A DNA stretch of 42,972 nt. It comes from Nostoc sp. FACHB-152 (GTDB taxonomy: Bacteria; Cyanobacteriota; Cyanobacteriia; Cyanobacteriales; Nostocaceae). This document shows, piece by piece, positions 22,950 through 33,072 of this stretch. The stretch is from contig NZ_JACJRV010000060.1 in assembly GCF_014697475.1 (NCBI RefSeq), forward strand, positions 1 to 42,972, given 5' to 3'. Position 1 is the stretch's first letter, and the number at the start of each line of letters is the position of its first letter. The notes below the pieces were generated by a model. It made no database searches. It was given only the letters and a program-made list of their open reading frames with translations, and was not told where the DNA came from. A program made the translations under genes and the position numbers.

Positions 22950-24233
22950 TTAAGCACTCACAGCCGCACGCTGATAAACTTGTTCTGCTGCTTTGGCTAA
23001 TCTTTGCATACCAGACACGATTTCATCATCACTGCCAGTCAAGCTAATGCGTACACATTGATGCTTGTGTTGCCATTCTTCTTTCAAACCAGGGAAGAAG
23101 GTACTACCAGGAACGACAATGACACCGACTTTTTTCAGTTCTTGGTAAAATTCCCAATCAGTGATGGGTAAATCTTTCAGCCACAACCAAGCAAAGATTG
23201 CGCCTTCGCCACGGTGGAGGAACCAAGGTAAATCTTTAGGCATGGAAGACTCTAGAGTATTTTCTAGAACTGTAAACTTCTTCTGGTAGAAGGGACGGAT
23301 GACTTGTTCAGATATTTGTACCAGACTACCAGAGTTGATAGCACGAGATGCGATCGCCTGTCCATAGCGTGAGGGATGAATGCACATATTTGTCTGGAAG
23401 CACTCCAGAACTTGAATCAAATTTTCATCACCGATAGCTACACCGATGCGTTCTCCTGGTAATCCTGCTTTGGACAAACTCATACAATGAATAATGTTAT
23501 CGCCAAATACTGGCTGCATATCTGTAAAGTTTAACGCCGGGAAGGGAGGCGCATAAGCTGAATCAATCAATACAGGTACATCATAAGCAGCAGCTAAAGC
23601 GGCGATTTTTTTCACCTCATCCTCGGTCATTACGTTACCTGTGGGGTTGCAAGGACGAGAGAAAATAATACAGCCAGTATTTTCTGACACCGACAATTGG
23701 CTAAAATCGGGGCGATATTTAAATTTATGGTTAGCCGCATCAATATCTAGAGTTGGTTTGTAGGCGACTAAAGCCTCTGGATACAAGCACACACCACCAT
23801 AGCCTGTGTAGTCGGGACTTAAAGGTAAAACAATTTGTCTGAGTTCACCGTTACTGGTGTAGCCACCAAAAGCATTAGCAGCGTAGAAATAGAGAGTTTG
23901 GCTGCCAGGAGTGATTAAGATATTGCGTGGGGTTAAGCTTAAACCATAGCGTTTGTTGAAATCATTTGCGATCGCTTCAATTAATGGCCCGTACCCCTGA
24001 CTGGAACCATAGCGACAAACAACCTCGCCATATTCTGAACTAGCCAAAAGTTCTGCCGTTGCATCTCGCCACAACTGTTCTACCTCTGGCAAAATTAACG
24101 GATTTCCGGCACTCAAATTAATTAATTCCCGCCCCTCACTAGCTTGCAAGGTTTCGATAATGTCCTTCATAATCGCGCGTACACCAGTTAGGTTGGACAT
24201 TTGAGCGCCAATTTTAGTTAGGGCAGGGTTCAT
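22950..24233 (-). CDS. avtA: Valine-pyruvate transaminase (AvtA-like, PLP fold type I)
   Basis: From the ATG at 24233 (427 residues, [12 protein letters not shown]). AvtA hallmarks in order are [45 protein letters not shown] and DSAYAPPFP. The PLP lysine K255 is in [14 protein letters not shown], followed by [15 protein letters not shown] and PGSTFFPGL. The pattern follows E. coli AvtA along its whole length. AvtA makes valine (or alanine) from 2-oxoisovalerate and alanine. The frame is open to a start at 24305, but the extra 24 residues look non-conserved. It lies upstream of rimM on the same strand. Confidence 0.88.
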   Translation of the reverse strand: MNPALTKIGAQMSNLTGVRAIMKDIIETLQASEGRELINLSAGNPLILPEVEQLWRDATAELLASSEYGEVVCRYGSSQGYGPLIEAIANDFNKRYGLSLTPRNILITPGSQTLYFYAANAFGGYTSNGELRQIVLPLSPDYTGYGGVCLYPEALVAYKPTLDIDAANHKFKYRPDFSQLSVSENTGCIIFSRPCNPTGNVMTEDEVKKIAALAAAYDVPVLIDSAYAPPFPALNFTDMQPVFGDNIIHCMSLSKAGLPGERIGVAIGDENLIQVLECFQTNMCIHPSRYGQAIASRAINSGSLVQISEQVIRPFYQKKFTVLENTLESSMPKDLPWFLHRGEGAIFAWLWLKDLPITDWEFYQELKKVGVIVVPGSTFFPGLKEEWQHKHQCVRISLTGSDDEIVSGMQRLAKAAEQVYQRAAVSA

Positions 24234-24540
24234 AAGCTTTGTAAAATTAGGAATAGAGGAAGGGGTTGACAAAATCAAAAAATTCATGCGGCGGATAGAT
24301 ATCATCTTCCAGATTTGCCGCCTGTAACTAATGTACCAATCTCACCAGAAAATGCAATTTTAGTTAACGTCTAGTAATTATAAAAAATCTTTTTGCAACC
24401 ACCCTCCGATATAAACTAATACTGTGTTCCTCAATAGAAGCAAGGGAACAGGCAGAGAAAAAACAGGCTTATCTGAAACTGGATTGCAATATAAACTCAT
24501 AACAGTTTATTAATGCAACTGGATACAGGAGAGCTACGGC

Positions 24541-25650
24541 GTGGAAGTTAAAGCAGCAGTCGCTTATGGTGCGGGTAAGCCGTTAACTATTGAAACGGTT
24601 CAATTATCGGGGCCACAAGCTGGAGAAGTTTTAGTTGAAATTAAAGCCTCTGGAGTTTGCCACACCGATGCTTATACCCTTTCGGGTGTTGATCCTGAAG
24701 GTTTGTTTCCCGCAATTTTAGGGCATGAAGGTGCTGGTGTGGTAGTCGAGGTGGGTGCTGGTGTCACCAGTGTCAAACCAGGAGATCATGTAATTCCCTT
24801 ATACACCCCAGAATGCCGCCAGTGTGAATATTGTCTCAGCCTCAAAACCAATCTTTGTCAAGCCATTCGCTCCACCCAAGGACGCGGTGTAATGCCTGAC
24901 GGTACTAGCCGTTTTAGTATTGGTGGCGAAATGATTCACCACTACATGGGTACATCTACGTTTGCTAACTATACAGTCTTACCAGAAATCGCCGTTGCTA
25001 AAATTCGAGAAGACGCACCCTTTGAAAAGGTTTGTTACATCGGTTGCGGCGTAACCACAGGTATTGGTGCAGTTATTTATACAGCTAAAGTCGAACCAGG
25101 TGCAAAAGTTATAGTTTTCGGCTTAGGTGGTATTGGCTTAAACGTCATCCAAGGAGCGCGGATGGTAGGAGCCGATATGATTGTGGGAGTAGATATTAAT
25201 CCCAGTAAACGCGCCTTAGCCGAAAAGTTCGGCATGACGCATTTTGTTAACCCCAACGAAGTCGAAGGTGATTTAGTTAGTTATTTAGTTGATTTAACAA
25301 AAGGTGGTGCTGACTACAGCTTTGAATGTATTGGCAATGTCAAAGTTATGCGTCAAGCCTTAGAATGCTGCCATAAAGGTTGGGGTGTCAGCGTAATTAT
25401 TGGTGTAGCTGGTGCAGGGCAAGAAATCAGCACGCGTCCATTTCAACTAGTCACTGGTAGAGTGTGGAAAGGTTCAGCTTTTGGCGGTGCGAGAGGACGG
25501 ACAGATGTACCGAAAATTGTTGATTGGTACATGGATGGGAAGATAAATATTGATGATTTGATTACCCATGTCATGCCCATTGAGCAAATTAATGATGCCT
25601 TAGACTTGATGCACAAAGGTGAATCGATTCGCAGTGTCGTGACATTTTAA
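24541..25650 (+). CDS. frmA: S-(hydroxymethyl)glutathione dehydrogenase / class III alcohol dehydrogenase
   Basis: A 369-residue zinc-dependent dehydrogenase that oxidises the formaldehyde-glutathione adduct with NAD. The catalytic zinc ligands are C40 (SGVCHTD), H62 and E63 (GHEGAG), and the later Cys in GCGVTTGIG. The structural zinc set is C92, C95, C98 and C106. The nucleotide-binding motif is GLGGIGLNV. The start is GTG at 24541 with GGAGAG eight bases upstream. No glyoxalase or FGH (frmB) gene is adjacent. The 235 bp upstream hold no gene. Confidence 0.95.
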   Translation: MEVKAAVAYGAGKPLTIETVQLSGPQAGEVLVEIKASGVCHTDAYTLSGVDPEGLFPAILGHEGAGVVVEVGAGVTSVKPGDHVIPLYTPECRQCEYCLSLKTNLCQAIRSTQGRGVMPDGTSRFSIGGEMIHHYMGTSTFANYTVLPEIAVAKIREDAPFEKVCYIGCGVTTGIGAVIYTAKVEPGAKVIVFGLGGIGLNVIQGARMVGADMIVGVDINPSKRALAEKFGMTHFVNPNEVEGDLVSYLVDLTKGGADYSFECIGNVKVMRQALECCHKGWGVSVIIGVAGAGQEISTRPFQLVTGRVWKGSAFGGARGRTDVPKIVDWYMDGKINIDDLITHVMPIEQINDALDLMHKGESIRSVVTF

Positions 25651-25733
25651 TGGCTAAAACTTACAAAAGAACTCTCTAAAACTCTTATTTCTCTGTGAAC
25701 TCTGCGCCTCTGCGGTTCGTTTCTTAGCGAAAG

Positions 25734-25790
25734 AATTCGCGGCTACACAAACAAAGTCCGCCTACGCGGACTAAATAATAGTCTTACTCA
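25734..25790. repeat. Interspersed repeat shared with the 19757-19914 element
   Basis: TTCGCGGCTACACAAACAAA followed by GTCCGCCTACGCGGACTA resembles the interior of the MITE-like element (GTCGCGGCTACACAGACAAA ... GTCCGCGCAGG). The second half forms a hairpin (GTCCGC / GCGGAC). Just upstream is a CTCTGCGCCTCTGCGG low-complexity stretch common in these genomes. Confidence 0.55.
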
Positions 25791-25858
25791 ACAGCCTAGA
25801 GATTAAACACGACTTTTCCATTGCCGAAATCATCCTCGACTCCCCATAAAAAGAGTTG

Positions 25859-25984
25859 CAGAACTCCATTAAAGAACCTTTGAGCTTCATTAATGAGCCT
25901 CAGAACTCCATTAAAGGAGTTCTGAGCTTCATTAATGAACCTCAGAACTCCTTTAATGAAGACAAAAGCCTCATTCACAAAACC
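25859..25984. repeat. 42-bp tandem repeat, three units
   Basis: Units begin with CAGAACTCC at 25859, 25901 and 25943. The first two differ at few positions; the third is degenerate. Each unit holds the partly self-complementary words CTCCATTAAAG and CTTCATTAATGA. A minus-strand frame reads FNGVLRLINEAQ repeats, but it has no ribosome site or recognisable domain and I do not call it a gene. Confidence 0.8.
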
Positions 25985-26059
25985 TAAAAATTAAACATTC
26001 AGTAGACTTCTTGCAAAAATATTTTTACCCTACCCTAACTCTGACTTTTCATGGGATCT

Positions 26060-26153
26060 GAAAAACCCCTCTCCAAACCTCTCCCCTATACGGAGAGAGG
26101 CTTTGAATGTTACCCCTTCCCTACGAGGGAAGGGGGTTAGGGGGTTAGGTTTC
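26060..26153. repeat. GC-rich double-palindrome repeat upstream of clpB
   Basis: Two hairpins in tandem: CCTCTCCCC...GGAGAGAGG, and CCCCTTCCCT-ACG-AGGGAAGGGG (10-bp perfect stem at 26113-26135), then GGGTTAGGGGGTTAGG. It resembles the elements at 7447-7537 and 8016-8116 in composition and layout, but the ends differ. It is part of a 743-bp gap (25651-26393). The part nearest clpB (26154-26393) should hold the clpB promoter; no CIRCE operator is visible there. Confidence 0.65.
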
Positions 26154-26393
26154 AAGTTCTATAATTAACGTTTTATCTGTGTAGACGCGATTTCTAACCG
26201 CCCATTTCTTTGCCGTAATTACCGAAAATACCAGCGAAGACCGATGAAATTTATAAATAGTTAAGGTAATACTACTGGATAAAGACGTGAATACCGATCC
26301 AGGCAGTTGCACTCCTCTTCATACAATAACGATATAGAACAAAAGTGAAACTTTTTCTGCGCTTCATGTCTGGAGTGGTTATTTAAACAGCCT

Positions 26394-29012
26394 ATGCAAC
26401 CTACTAACCCTAATCAATTTACAGAAAAAGCTTGGGAAGCGATCGCCCACACACCGGATATTGCTAAACAATATCAACAGCAACAAATTGAAAGCGAACA
26501 CTTGATGAAAGCCCTGTTAGAACAAGAAGGGCTAACCAGCAGTATTTTAACTAAAGCGGGTGTTAATCTCCAAAAACTCCGCGATCGCACCGATCAATTT
26601 ATCCAACGTCAGCCAAAGGTTTCTGGTAGCAGCAGTTCTGTCTTTTTAGGACGCAGCTTAGACACATTACTAGACCGGGCTGATAATTATCGTAAAGAAT
26701 TTAAAGACGAATATATTTCTATTGAACACTTATTGTTGGCTTACGCCAAAGATGACCGCTTTGGCAAAGGTCTACTCCAAGAATTCGGTTTAGATGAAGG
26801 CAAGCTGAAAAATATTATTAAACAAATTCGAGGGAACCAGAAAGTGACCGACCAAAATCCAGAAGGTAAATACGAAGCACTGGAAAAATATGGGCGTGAC
26901 CTCACAGAAGCGGCGCGTAAAGGTCAACTCGATCCAGTAATTGGGCGGGATGATGAGATTCGTCGTACCGTGCAGATTCTCTCACGCCGCACCAAAAATA
27001 ACCCCGTGTTGATTGGGGAACCTGGTGTTGGTAAAACTGCGATCGCGGAAGGATTAGCCCAACGCATCGTGGCTGGGGATGTTCCTCAATCTTTAAAAGA
27101 CCGCAAACTCATCGCCTTGGATATGGGTGCTTTGATTGCGGGGGCAAAATTCCGGGGTGAATTTGAAGAACGTCTCAAAGCAGTCTTAAAAGAAGTTACC
27201 GAATCTGGCGGCAATATAGTTTTATTTATTGATGAAATTCATACCGTTGTTGGTGCAGGTGCAACCCAAGGCGCAATGGATGCGGGTAACTTGTTAAAAC
27301 CAATGTTGGCGCGGGGTGAATTGCGCTGTATTGGGGCGACAACTTTAGATGAATATCGCAAATATATTGAAAAAGATGCTGCTTTAGAAAGACGTTTCCA
27401 ACAAGTTTACGTGGATCAGCCCAGCGTTGAAGATACAATTTCAATTTTGCGCGGCTTGCGCGAACGCTATGAAAACCACCACGGCGTGAAGATTTCTGAT
27501 AGTGCTTTAGTGGCTGCGGCGCAACTTTCGGGTAGATATATTAGCGATCGCTTTTTACCAGACAAAGCCATTGACTTAGTAGACGAAGCCGCCGCGAGAC
27601 TCAAGATGGAGATTACCTCCAAACCAGAAGAACTCGACGAAATCGACCGTAAGATTCTCCAATTAGAAATGGAGAAGCTATCTTTGCAAAAAGAAAGCGA
27701 TGCGGCTTCTCGTGAACGGTTGGGAAGGCTAGAAAAAGAAATTGCCGATCTCAAAGAAGAACAAAGAACCCTAAGTACCCAATGGCAGTCTGAAAAAGAC
27801 ATTATTAATAAAATTCAGGCTGTTAAAAAAGAAATTGAACGGGTTAACTTAGAGATTCAGCAAGCAGAACGCGACTACGACCTCAACCGCGCTGCTGAAT
27901 TAAAATACGGCAATTTAACAGACTTGCATCGCAAACTCGAAGTAGCCGAAAGTGAACTAGCCAACGCCCAAAGAACTGGTAAATCCCTGCTGCGGGAAGA
28001 AGTCACCGAATCTGATATTGCCGAAGTTATTTCTAAGTGGACAGGAATCCCCATCAGTAAGTTAGTGGAATCTGAAAAAGAAAAACTACTGCACTTAGAA
28101 GATGAACTACACCGCCGCGTAATTGGACAAAATGAGGCCGTTACAGCCGTTGCGGATGCCATTCAGCGATCGCGTGCAGGACTCGCTGACCCCAATCGTC
28201 CCATTGCTAGCTTTGTTTTCTTGGGGCCGACTGGTGTAGGTAAAACCGAGTTAGCGAAAGCCTTGGCGACATATATGTTCGACACCGAAGAAGCACTGGT
28301 GCGAATTGATATGTCCGAGTATATGGAGAAACACGCAGTCTCTCGCTTAATTGGCGCGCCTCCTGGCTACGTCGGTTACGAAGAAGGCGGACAACTTACC
28401 GAATCAATCCGCCGTCGTCCTTATGCCGTGATTCTCTTCGACGAAATCGAGAAAGCACACCCCGATGTTTTCAACATCTTCCTGCAAATTCTCGATGATG
28501 GTCGCGTCACCGATGCCCAAGGTCACACTGTGGACTTCAAGAACACGATTATCATCATGACCAGTAACATCGGTTCGCAGTACATTCTTGATATTGCTGG
28601 AGATGATTCTCGCTACGACGAAATGCGCCATCGAGTTATGGAAGCCATGCGGAATAGCTTCCGGCCAGAGTTCCTCAACCGGATTGATGAAGTTATCATC
28701 TTCCACAGCCTGGATAAGAAAGAACTGCGTTACATTGTGCAGTTGCAAGTACAAAGATTAAGAGATAGATTGAGCGATCGCAAGATTTCCCTCAAACTCT
28801 CCGATGCTGCCCTTGATTTCTTAGCAGAGGTAGGCTACGACCCAGTATTTGGGGCGCGTCCACTAAAACGGGCGATTCAACGCGAGTTAGAAACCCAAAT
28901 TGCCAAAGCCATCTTACGCGGCGAGTTTAACGATGGCGACACAATTTTTGTTGATGTGCAGAATGAACGTCTGGCCTTTAGCCGTTTGCCTGTGGAAGTA
29001 TTCAGCAGCTAA
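26394..29012 (+). CDS. clpB: ATP-dependent disaggregase chaperone ClpB
   Basis: An 872-residue Hsp100 chaperone that resolves protein aggregates with DnaK. It has an N-terminal double Clp_N repeat (1-145), NBD1 with GEPGVGKTA at about 208-216 and the Walker B segment FIDEIHT. The coiled-coil M domain lies at about 410-530, which distinguishes ClpB from ClpC. NBD2 has [10 protein letters not shown] near 610. The C-terminal domain contains [15 protein letters not shown]. Length and motifs are complete. The ATG is at 26394. It is a single gene with its own strong terminator. Confidence 0.97.
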   Translation: MQPTNPNQFTEKAWEAIAHTPDIAKQYQQQQIESEHLMKALLEQEGLTSSILTKAGVNLQKLRDRTDQFIQRQPKVSGSSSSVFLGRSLDTLLDRADNYRKEFKDEYISIEHLLLAYAKDDRFGKGLLQEFGLDEGKLKNIIKQIRGNQKVTDQNPEGKYEALEKYGRDLTEAARKGQLDPVIGRDDEIRRTVQILSRRTKNNPVLIGEPGVGKTAIAEGLAQRIVAGDVPQSLKDRKLIALDMGALIAGAKFRGEFEERLKAVLKEVTESGGNIVLFIDEIHTVVGAGATQGAMDAGNLLKPMLARGELRCIGATTLDEYRKYIEKDAALERRFQQVYVDQPSVEDTISILRGLRERYENHHGVKISDSALVAAAQLSGRYISDRFLPDKAIDLVDEAAARLKMEITSKPEELDEIDRKILQLEMEKLSLQKESDAASRERLGRLEKEIADLKEEQRTLSTQWQSEKDIINKIQAVKKEIERVNLEIQQAERDYDLNRAAELKYGNLTDLHRKLEVAESELANAQRTGKSLLREEVTESDIAEVISKWTGIPISKLVESEKEKLLHLEDELHRRVIGQNEAVTAVADAIQRSRAGLADPNRPIASFVFLGPTGVGKTELAKALATYMFDTEEALVRIDMSEYMEKHAVSRLIGAPPGYVGYEEGGQLTESIRRRPYAVILFDEIEKAHPDVFNIFLQILDDGRVTDAQGHTVDFKNTIIIMTSNIGSQYILDIAGDDSRYDEMRHRVMEAMRNSFRPEFLNRIDEVIIFHSLDKKELRYIVQLQVQRLRDRLSDRKISLKLSDAALDFLAEVGYDPVFGARPLKRAIQRELETQIAKAILRGEFNDGDTIFVDVQNERLAFSRLPVEVFSS

Positions 29013-29030
29013 TTTCAGATTATTTCATTA

Positions 29031-29060
29031 AAAAACGCAAAGGTTCGCCTTTGCGTTTTT
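29031..29060 (+). terminator. Strong intrinsic terminator of clpB (UUCG loop)
   Basis: AAAAACGCAAAGG, loop TTCG, CCTTTGCGTTTTT, followed by two further T. It is a perfect 13-bp stem with the very stable TTCG tetraloop and a T-run, 18 nt after the clpB stop codon. Confidence 0.93.
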
Positions 29061-29193
29061 TTGTAATTAAAAGTTGACACAACTATTACTCTTACCTCAG
29101 TTCGGGTTAAGACGATTTTGCTGCTAGTTATACGAAGGAATAGGAGTTTCAGCCAACGATAGAATCATGGTTACAGCTTATCCCGAACTCACG

Positions 29194-30027
29194 TTACTCT
29201 TGTTTTTGAGAGTTTAACCATCCTTCCAAATCTGCGATCGTCGAAAAATCTAGCAAAGCCTCAGCTAAAGCTTCTATCTGTTCTAGCGACAAAGCCTGTA
29301 TTTGGGAAAGTAATACACCAGAAATTGTCCCTAATTTACGATTTAACTGTCGAAAAACTAGTGTTTGACCTTCTTCTTGCCTTGCTTCTTCCTTTGCTTC
29401 TCTAATAGCCCTTGGTTCTTCTGTAATCAGTCCCAACATTGCGGCAATCTCCTCTCGACTTAGGTTAGAAAACTTGTAAAGTATTATCGTGGCAATTAAA
29501 TCTATTATTGCCTGTTCTGATTGTTGCTGTGCTTGCTCTACTAAATACCGCGCGGCTTCCACTGTTTCTGCTTCAGGAATTGTAGTCAACAGCATCAAAC
29601 CCAATCCCAAAGGTTGTTGTCGTAAATCACCCAATTCATCTAAATAAATCCGCTTGACTTGACCACTCTCCAACAAAGCGCGGTGAATTATCCAGTTGGA
29701 GGGTTCCAAGCTGCGAGAAGGAAATATCAGCACTCCAAACCAGTCATCATAACGGATAGCATTGCGATAAAGAAACAAAAACAATTCGCTAAAAAAGCGA
29801 TGATATAAATCTTCGTCCTTTTGAAACTGCACTTCAGCAAAGAAGACAACTTTAGATGCTGCATTAGCAGGTGGAAGGAATACGCCGTCAATGCGAAACG
29901 CTGTTTCTTTAATTTCCACCGATTCAAATTGATAATTGGCTGCTTCTGGCGGTGGTTGGTCTACCAATTCAAACAGCAATCCTGGAAATTGCTGGAACAA
30001 TTTATAGAAGATGGTGTCGCGGCGCAT
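29194..30027 (-). CDS. Rpn-family PD-(D/E)XK nuclease-like protein (DUF2887 + DUF4351)
   Basis: A 277-residue protein. Residues 1-200 are a DUF2887/Rpn-type domain with RRDTIFYKLFQ, the active-site-like FRIDGVFLPP (D47) and FFAEVQFQKDE (E-x-Q). The C-terminal 55 residues are a DUF4351 helical domain (RQLNRKLGTISGVLLSQIQALSLEQ). This pairing is frequent and multi-copy in cyanobacteria. Rpn relatives are recombination-promoting DNases. The usual E-x-K is E-x-Q here, as in many DUF2887 members. The ATG is at 30027; it is divergent from menB with 110 bp between. Confidence 0.85.
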   Translation of the reverse strand: MRRDTIFYKLFQQFPGLLFELVDQPPPEAANYQFESVEIKETAFRIDGVFLPPANAASKVVFFAEVQFQKDEDLYHRFFSELFLFLYRNAIRYDDWFGVLIFPSRSLEPSNWIIHRALLESGQVKRIYLDELGDLRQQPLGLGLMLLTTIPEAETVEAARYLVEQAQQQSEQAIIDLIATIILYKFSNLSREEIAAMLGLITEEPRAIREAKEEARQEEGQTLVFRQLNRKLGTISGVLLSQIQALSLEQIEALAEALLDFSTIADLEGWLNSQKQE

Positions 30028-30137
30028 TTACCCTGTTAGTCAAAAATCATCCCTGATTGTACTTGAGAGACTAAATTTTAGCGATCGCTTCCCAGTCCGC
30101 GATAAAATTCTCAAGCACAATCGCGCAATTCATTCTC

Positions 30138-30971
30138 ATGCAAGTTAACTGGCAACCTGTCAAAACTTACGAAGACATTCTCTATCACAAAACTGATGGC
30201 ATTGCAAAAATTACCATTAACCGCCCTCACAAACGTAATGCTTTCCGTCCAAAAACTGTGTTTGAACTTTACGACGCGTTTTGTGATGCCCGTGAAGATA
30301 CAAGTATTGGCGTAGTTCTATTTACAGGCGCAGGCCCTCACACTGATGGCAAATACGCCTTTTGTTCTGGCGGTGACCAAAGTGTGCGCGGACAAGCTGG
30401 TTATGTAGACGATGCTGGAATTCCACGCCTGAACGTGTTGGATTTGCAACGCTTGATTCGTTCTATGCCAAAAGTAGTTATTGCCTTAGTAGCTGGATAT
30501 GCGATTGGTGGTGGCCACGTTTTACATTTAATTTGCGACCTAACGATTGCTGCTGATAATGCCATTTTTGGACAAACAGGCCCGAAAGTCGGTAGTTTTG
30601 ATGGTGGTTTCGGTGCTAGTTACCTCGCCCGTGTTGTTGGGCAGAAAAAGGCGCGAGAAATTTGGTTTCTCTGCCGTCAATATGATGCCCAGCAAGCCCT
30701 AGAAATGGGTTTAGTGAATTGTGTCGTGCCAATTGCACAATTAGAAGCAGAAGGTATTCAATGGGCGCAGGAAATCTTACAAAAAAGTCCGATCGCAATT
30801 CGCTGTCTGAAAGCGGCCTTCAACGCTGACTGTGATGGACAAGCAGGTTTACAAGAACTTGCGGGGAATGCAACTTTACTGTATTACATGACAGAAGAAG
30901 GTGCAGAAGGAAAACAAGCCTTTTTAGAAAAGCGATCGCCCGATTTTCGCTCCTTCCCTTGGTTGCCTTAA
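30138..30971 (+). CDS. menB: 1,4-dihydroxy-2-naphthoyl-CoA synthase MenB
   Basis: A 277-residue crotonase-fold enzyme closing the second ring of phylloquinone/menaquinone from o-succinylbenzoyl-CoA. In cyanobacteria it serves vitamin K1 for photosystem I. Diagnostic MenB segments are [52 protein letters not shown] and [11 protein letters not shown], ending in [12 protein letters not shown]. Length and motifs are complete. No other men genes are adjacent. Confidence 0.96.
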   Translation: MQVNWQPVKTYEDILYHKTDGIAKITINRPHKRNAFRPKTVFELYDAFCDAREDTSIGVVLFTGAGPHTDGKYAFCSGGDQSVRGQAGYVDDAGIPRLNVLDLQRLIRSMPKVVIALVAGYAIGGGHVLHLICDLTIAADNAIFGQTGPKVGSFDGGFGASYLARVVGQKKAREIWFLCRQYDAQQALEMGLVNCVVPIAQLEAEGIQWAQEILQKSPIAIRCLKAAFNADCDGQAGLQELAGNATLLYYMTEEGAEGKQAFLEKRSPDFRSFPWLP

Positions 30972-31185
30972 AATGGCTAAAATCGCACCTTTGGAACGTA
31001 TCAATTTTGGTTTGGGTAATATTTTTATATTTGTCTAAAAAAGCCTTGTTATGTAGATTTTTTCTACAACCCCAAAATTGGTATTAGGTGCGATTTTTTG
31101 AGATTTCAAGGTTTACAGCACTAGAAATTTTCAAAGTAAATTTTTTCTTAAAATACTACAAACTAAGCTCACTAAAAAATACTAG

Positions 31186-31500
31186 CTAAATTAGCAATGC
31201 TTTAGCTTCAGCTTCTTCAGGCGTAAGGCTAACTATTTCTTCAACAGGCACAACATTTATATTATCTGCCACAGCAGCCAGAGAGTGAGAAGTCTCTAAA
31301 ACTGGTGTTGCATCTGGCAAACTCCAAGAATCTTCCAATTTCTCCCAAGAAGGTGCAAAAGGCGGTAGGGCCAAAGAACAAGCTTTCCAGCTTGCTTGTA
31401 CTGATGCACCTAACTGCTGGCACGTTCCACCACGGCGGCCTTCTGGCTGGTAATGACGGCAATATCTACAGGCTGATGTAAAAAAATTAATCGGTTTCAT
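31186..31500 (-). CDS. Small conserved-looking cyanobacterial protein with four Cys, function unknown
   Basis: A 104-residue protein. The N-terminal half holds C11-x2-C14, C27 and C41 in SACRYCRHYQ, GGTCQQLG and WKACSLALPPF, which could form a metal-binding site. The C-terminal half is acidic and ends in SLTPEEAEAKALL. I recognise the general form as a cyanobacterial hypothetical but no function is known to me. The ATG is at 31500. A long AT-rich region lies upstream. Confidence 0.7.
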   Translation of the reverse strand: MKPINFFTSACRYCRHYQPEGRRGGTCQQLGASVQASWKACSLALPPFAPSWEKLEDSWSLPDATPVLETSHSLAAVADNINVVPVEEIVSLTPEEAEAKALLI

Positions 31501-32389
31501 ATGATTTTATTTTTATTGCCGTTTAGGGCTGAGTTGCATCTTTATATTTTGCTTCTAGATATAAACACGGATTTTTGCCAACAAATCATTATTTGCTCTG
31601 TGTTCTAGCGATCCCAACATCAAAATAAACTTTAGGATGTTTTTAGAATCTTGTTATATTTATCAAAGATTGCTAGAGCAAGTACATACTAATTTTTAGT
31701 TCAAAATTGCTAGGGATCAAGCTTAAAACTCAAACTTTGGATTTGACAGGAATTTTAATTTATACTTTAAACTAGACTAATATCGCTATTCAACGATAAA
31801 ACATTGTATATATTGTAGCTAGCCAGAAAAAAATTGCCACCAAAATTTACTGAGATATTACTAGCCAAAACTTATCTAGATATAAAGCCACTATTTCTGA
31901 AAAATAGCCGGAATTTTCCTATTTTAAAAATCAAGTAGGATTTCAAAACTTGTAAGCAGGAAAAACTTAGACTTCTTCCTAGATTAGGGCAGCCTATTGC
32001 CAAAGCAAAATTAACTCAGATTTTTTGTAACCAACAACAGTCTAGAGATAGATGTTCTAGCTTTGTAATATCTGAGGCTTCAGTTATTTTGTATTTAATT
32101 GCTTAGGTATTTCCGTTAGGTAAATCAGCTATATCTAACGAAAAATTACCTTGTTTATACGTAGCGTTCAGCCAAATTTTAAATTATTTAGGTAAATGAA
32201 TACCTAGACCCCTGATTACTAATTTCTAACTGTTTTTTGACCAGCTACTAATTCACCCTAAATTTCTTAATAATTTCGCAATTAGGTCTAAGAAGACATA
32301 GCGACAATAGCAATCTTATCAACAGTTTACTAATTTAATCAAAAAATATTAATTAAGATAAATATTAATTACAAAACCAGTTTGATTGT
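31501..32389. other. 889-bp AT-rich intergenic region with no gene seen
   Basis: Both strands were read for ORFs, tRNA-like T-loops and strong terminators and nothing convincing was found. It must contain the promoter of the small Cys protein gene (right-to-left) and the 3' end of the DciA-like gene transcript. Short direct repeats such as ATACCTAGACCCC are too weak to call. Confidence 0.5.
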
Positions 32390-32932
32390 TCAAAACTGCT
32401 TAGAGGCACAAATAGCACAAACTTGCCAACGTTGAAGTTCACCAATAGGAGTAGGAGATTGACATTGGGGACAAAGAGGTAAACCCTGCGATCGCACTTG
32501 CATCTTTTGCGCCCAGGAACCAAAAGCAGACTGAGCGTCTTCTAGTGAGCTTAACTTATCAGATCTGTCATTATTCACATTACCCAAGTAACTGGGATGT
32601 TCCTGTGGCGAACCTGTTAGTGGTTGTGGCTGATTAGAGGGATGTTGCCAACCAGCAGTAGAAAACCGAATATCTGCTAAGGGTGTAGGCAGCTTTTGAT
32701 TTAACTTTAAAAGTATAGTTTGGCGTTTAAAAGTCAAATTTTGCGCCCAAGCAGCACCAGAAGTTGCAACCCGCAAAACATCACGCTGAATTACCAAAGG
32801 TTGGGTATGAGTAGCGGCTACTGCGCCAACCACTTCGGCCCAGCACTGAAGTACCTTTTGTAATGGTTGCTCTTGCCATCTGGCTTGCTGTTCCAGAACG
32901 CCTAAAATATCATTGATTGATTTAAAAGACAT
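32390..32932 (-). CDS. DciA-like (DUF721) protein with C-terminal zinc ribbon
   Basis: A 180-residue protein. Residues 1-80 are a DUF721/DciA domain (INDILGVL, LQCWAEVVG, LVIQRDVLRVATSGAAWAQNL). DciA proteins assist loading of the replicative helicase DnaB in bacteria lacking DnaC. A Pro/Gln-rich linker follows, then a zinc ribbon with C154-x2-C157 and C172-x2-C175. The ribbon is an addition to the minimal DciA domain. The ATG is at 32932. The next gene starts 140 bp away on the opposite strand. Confidence 0.82.
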   Translation of the reverse strand: MSFKSINDILGVLEQQARWQEQPLQKVLQCWAEVVGAVAATHTQPLVIQRDVLRVATSGAAWAQNLTFKRQTILLKLNQKLPTPLADIRFSTAGWQHPSNQPQPLTGSPQEHPSYLGNVNNDRSDKLSSLEDAQSAFGSWAQKMQVRSQGLPLCPQCQSPTPIGELQRWQVCAICASKQF

Positions 32933-33072
32933 CCTTAATTAAAAGTGCTGAGTGTGGAGGGCTGAAATTCAAGATATTTCAAGAAAGTCTATAGTGATCA
33001 GAAAATTTTCGCTAGTATTAGCACAAATTATCTCAAGTCAATCTCACAGTCTAGGTTTAAGGCATACGGGCA

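Noticed and set aside
25796-25978. 60-codon minus-strand ORF with FNGVLRLINEAQ repeats
   Set aside because: It follows the 42-bp DNA repeat, has no recognisable domain and no ribosome site.
26154-26393. CIRCE (HrcA) operator upstream of clpB
   Set aside because: No TTAGCACTC-N9-GAGTGCTAA pattern or near match is visible.
27226-28754. Several 70-116-codon ORFs antisense to clpB
   Set aside because: They are opposite-strand shadows of a strongly conserved gene and have no domain of their own.
31501-32389. Possible tRNA, riboswitch or small ORFs in the long intergenic stretch
   Set aside because: No T-loop pattern, conserved riboswitch core or supported ORF was found on reading both strands.
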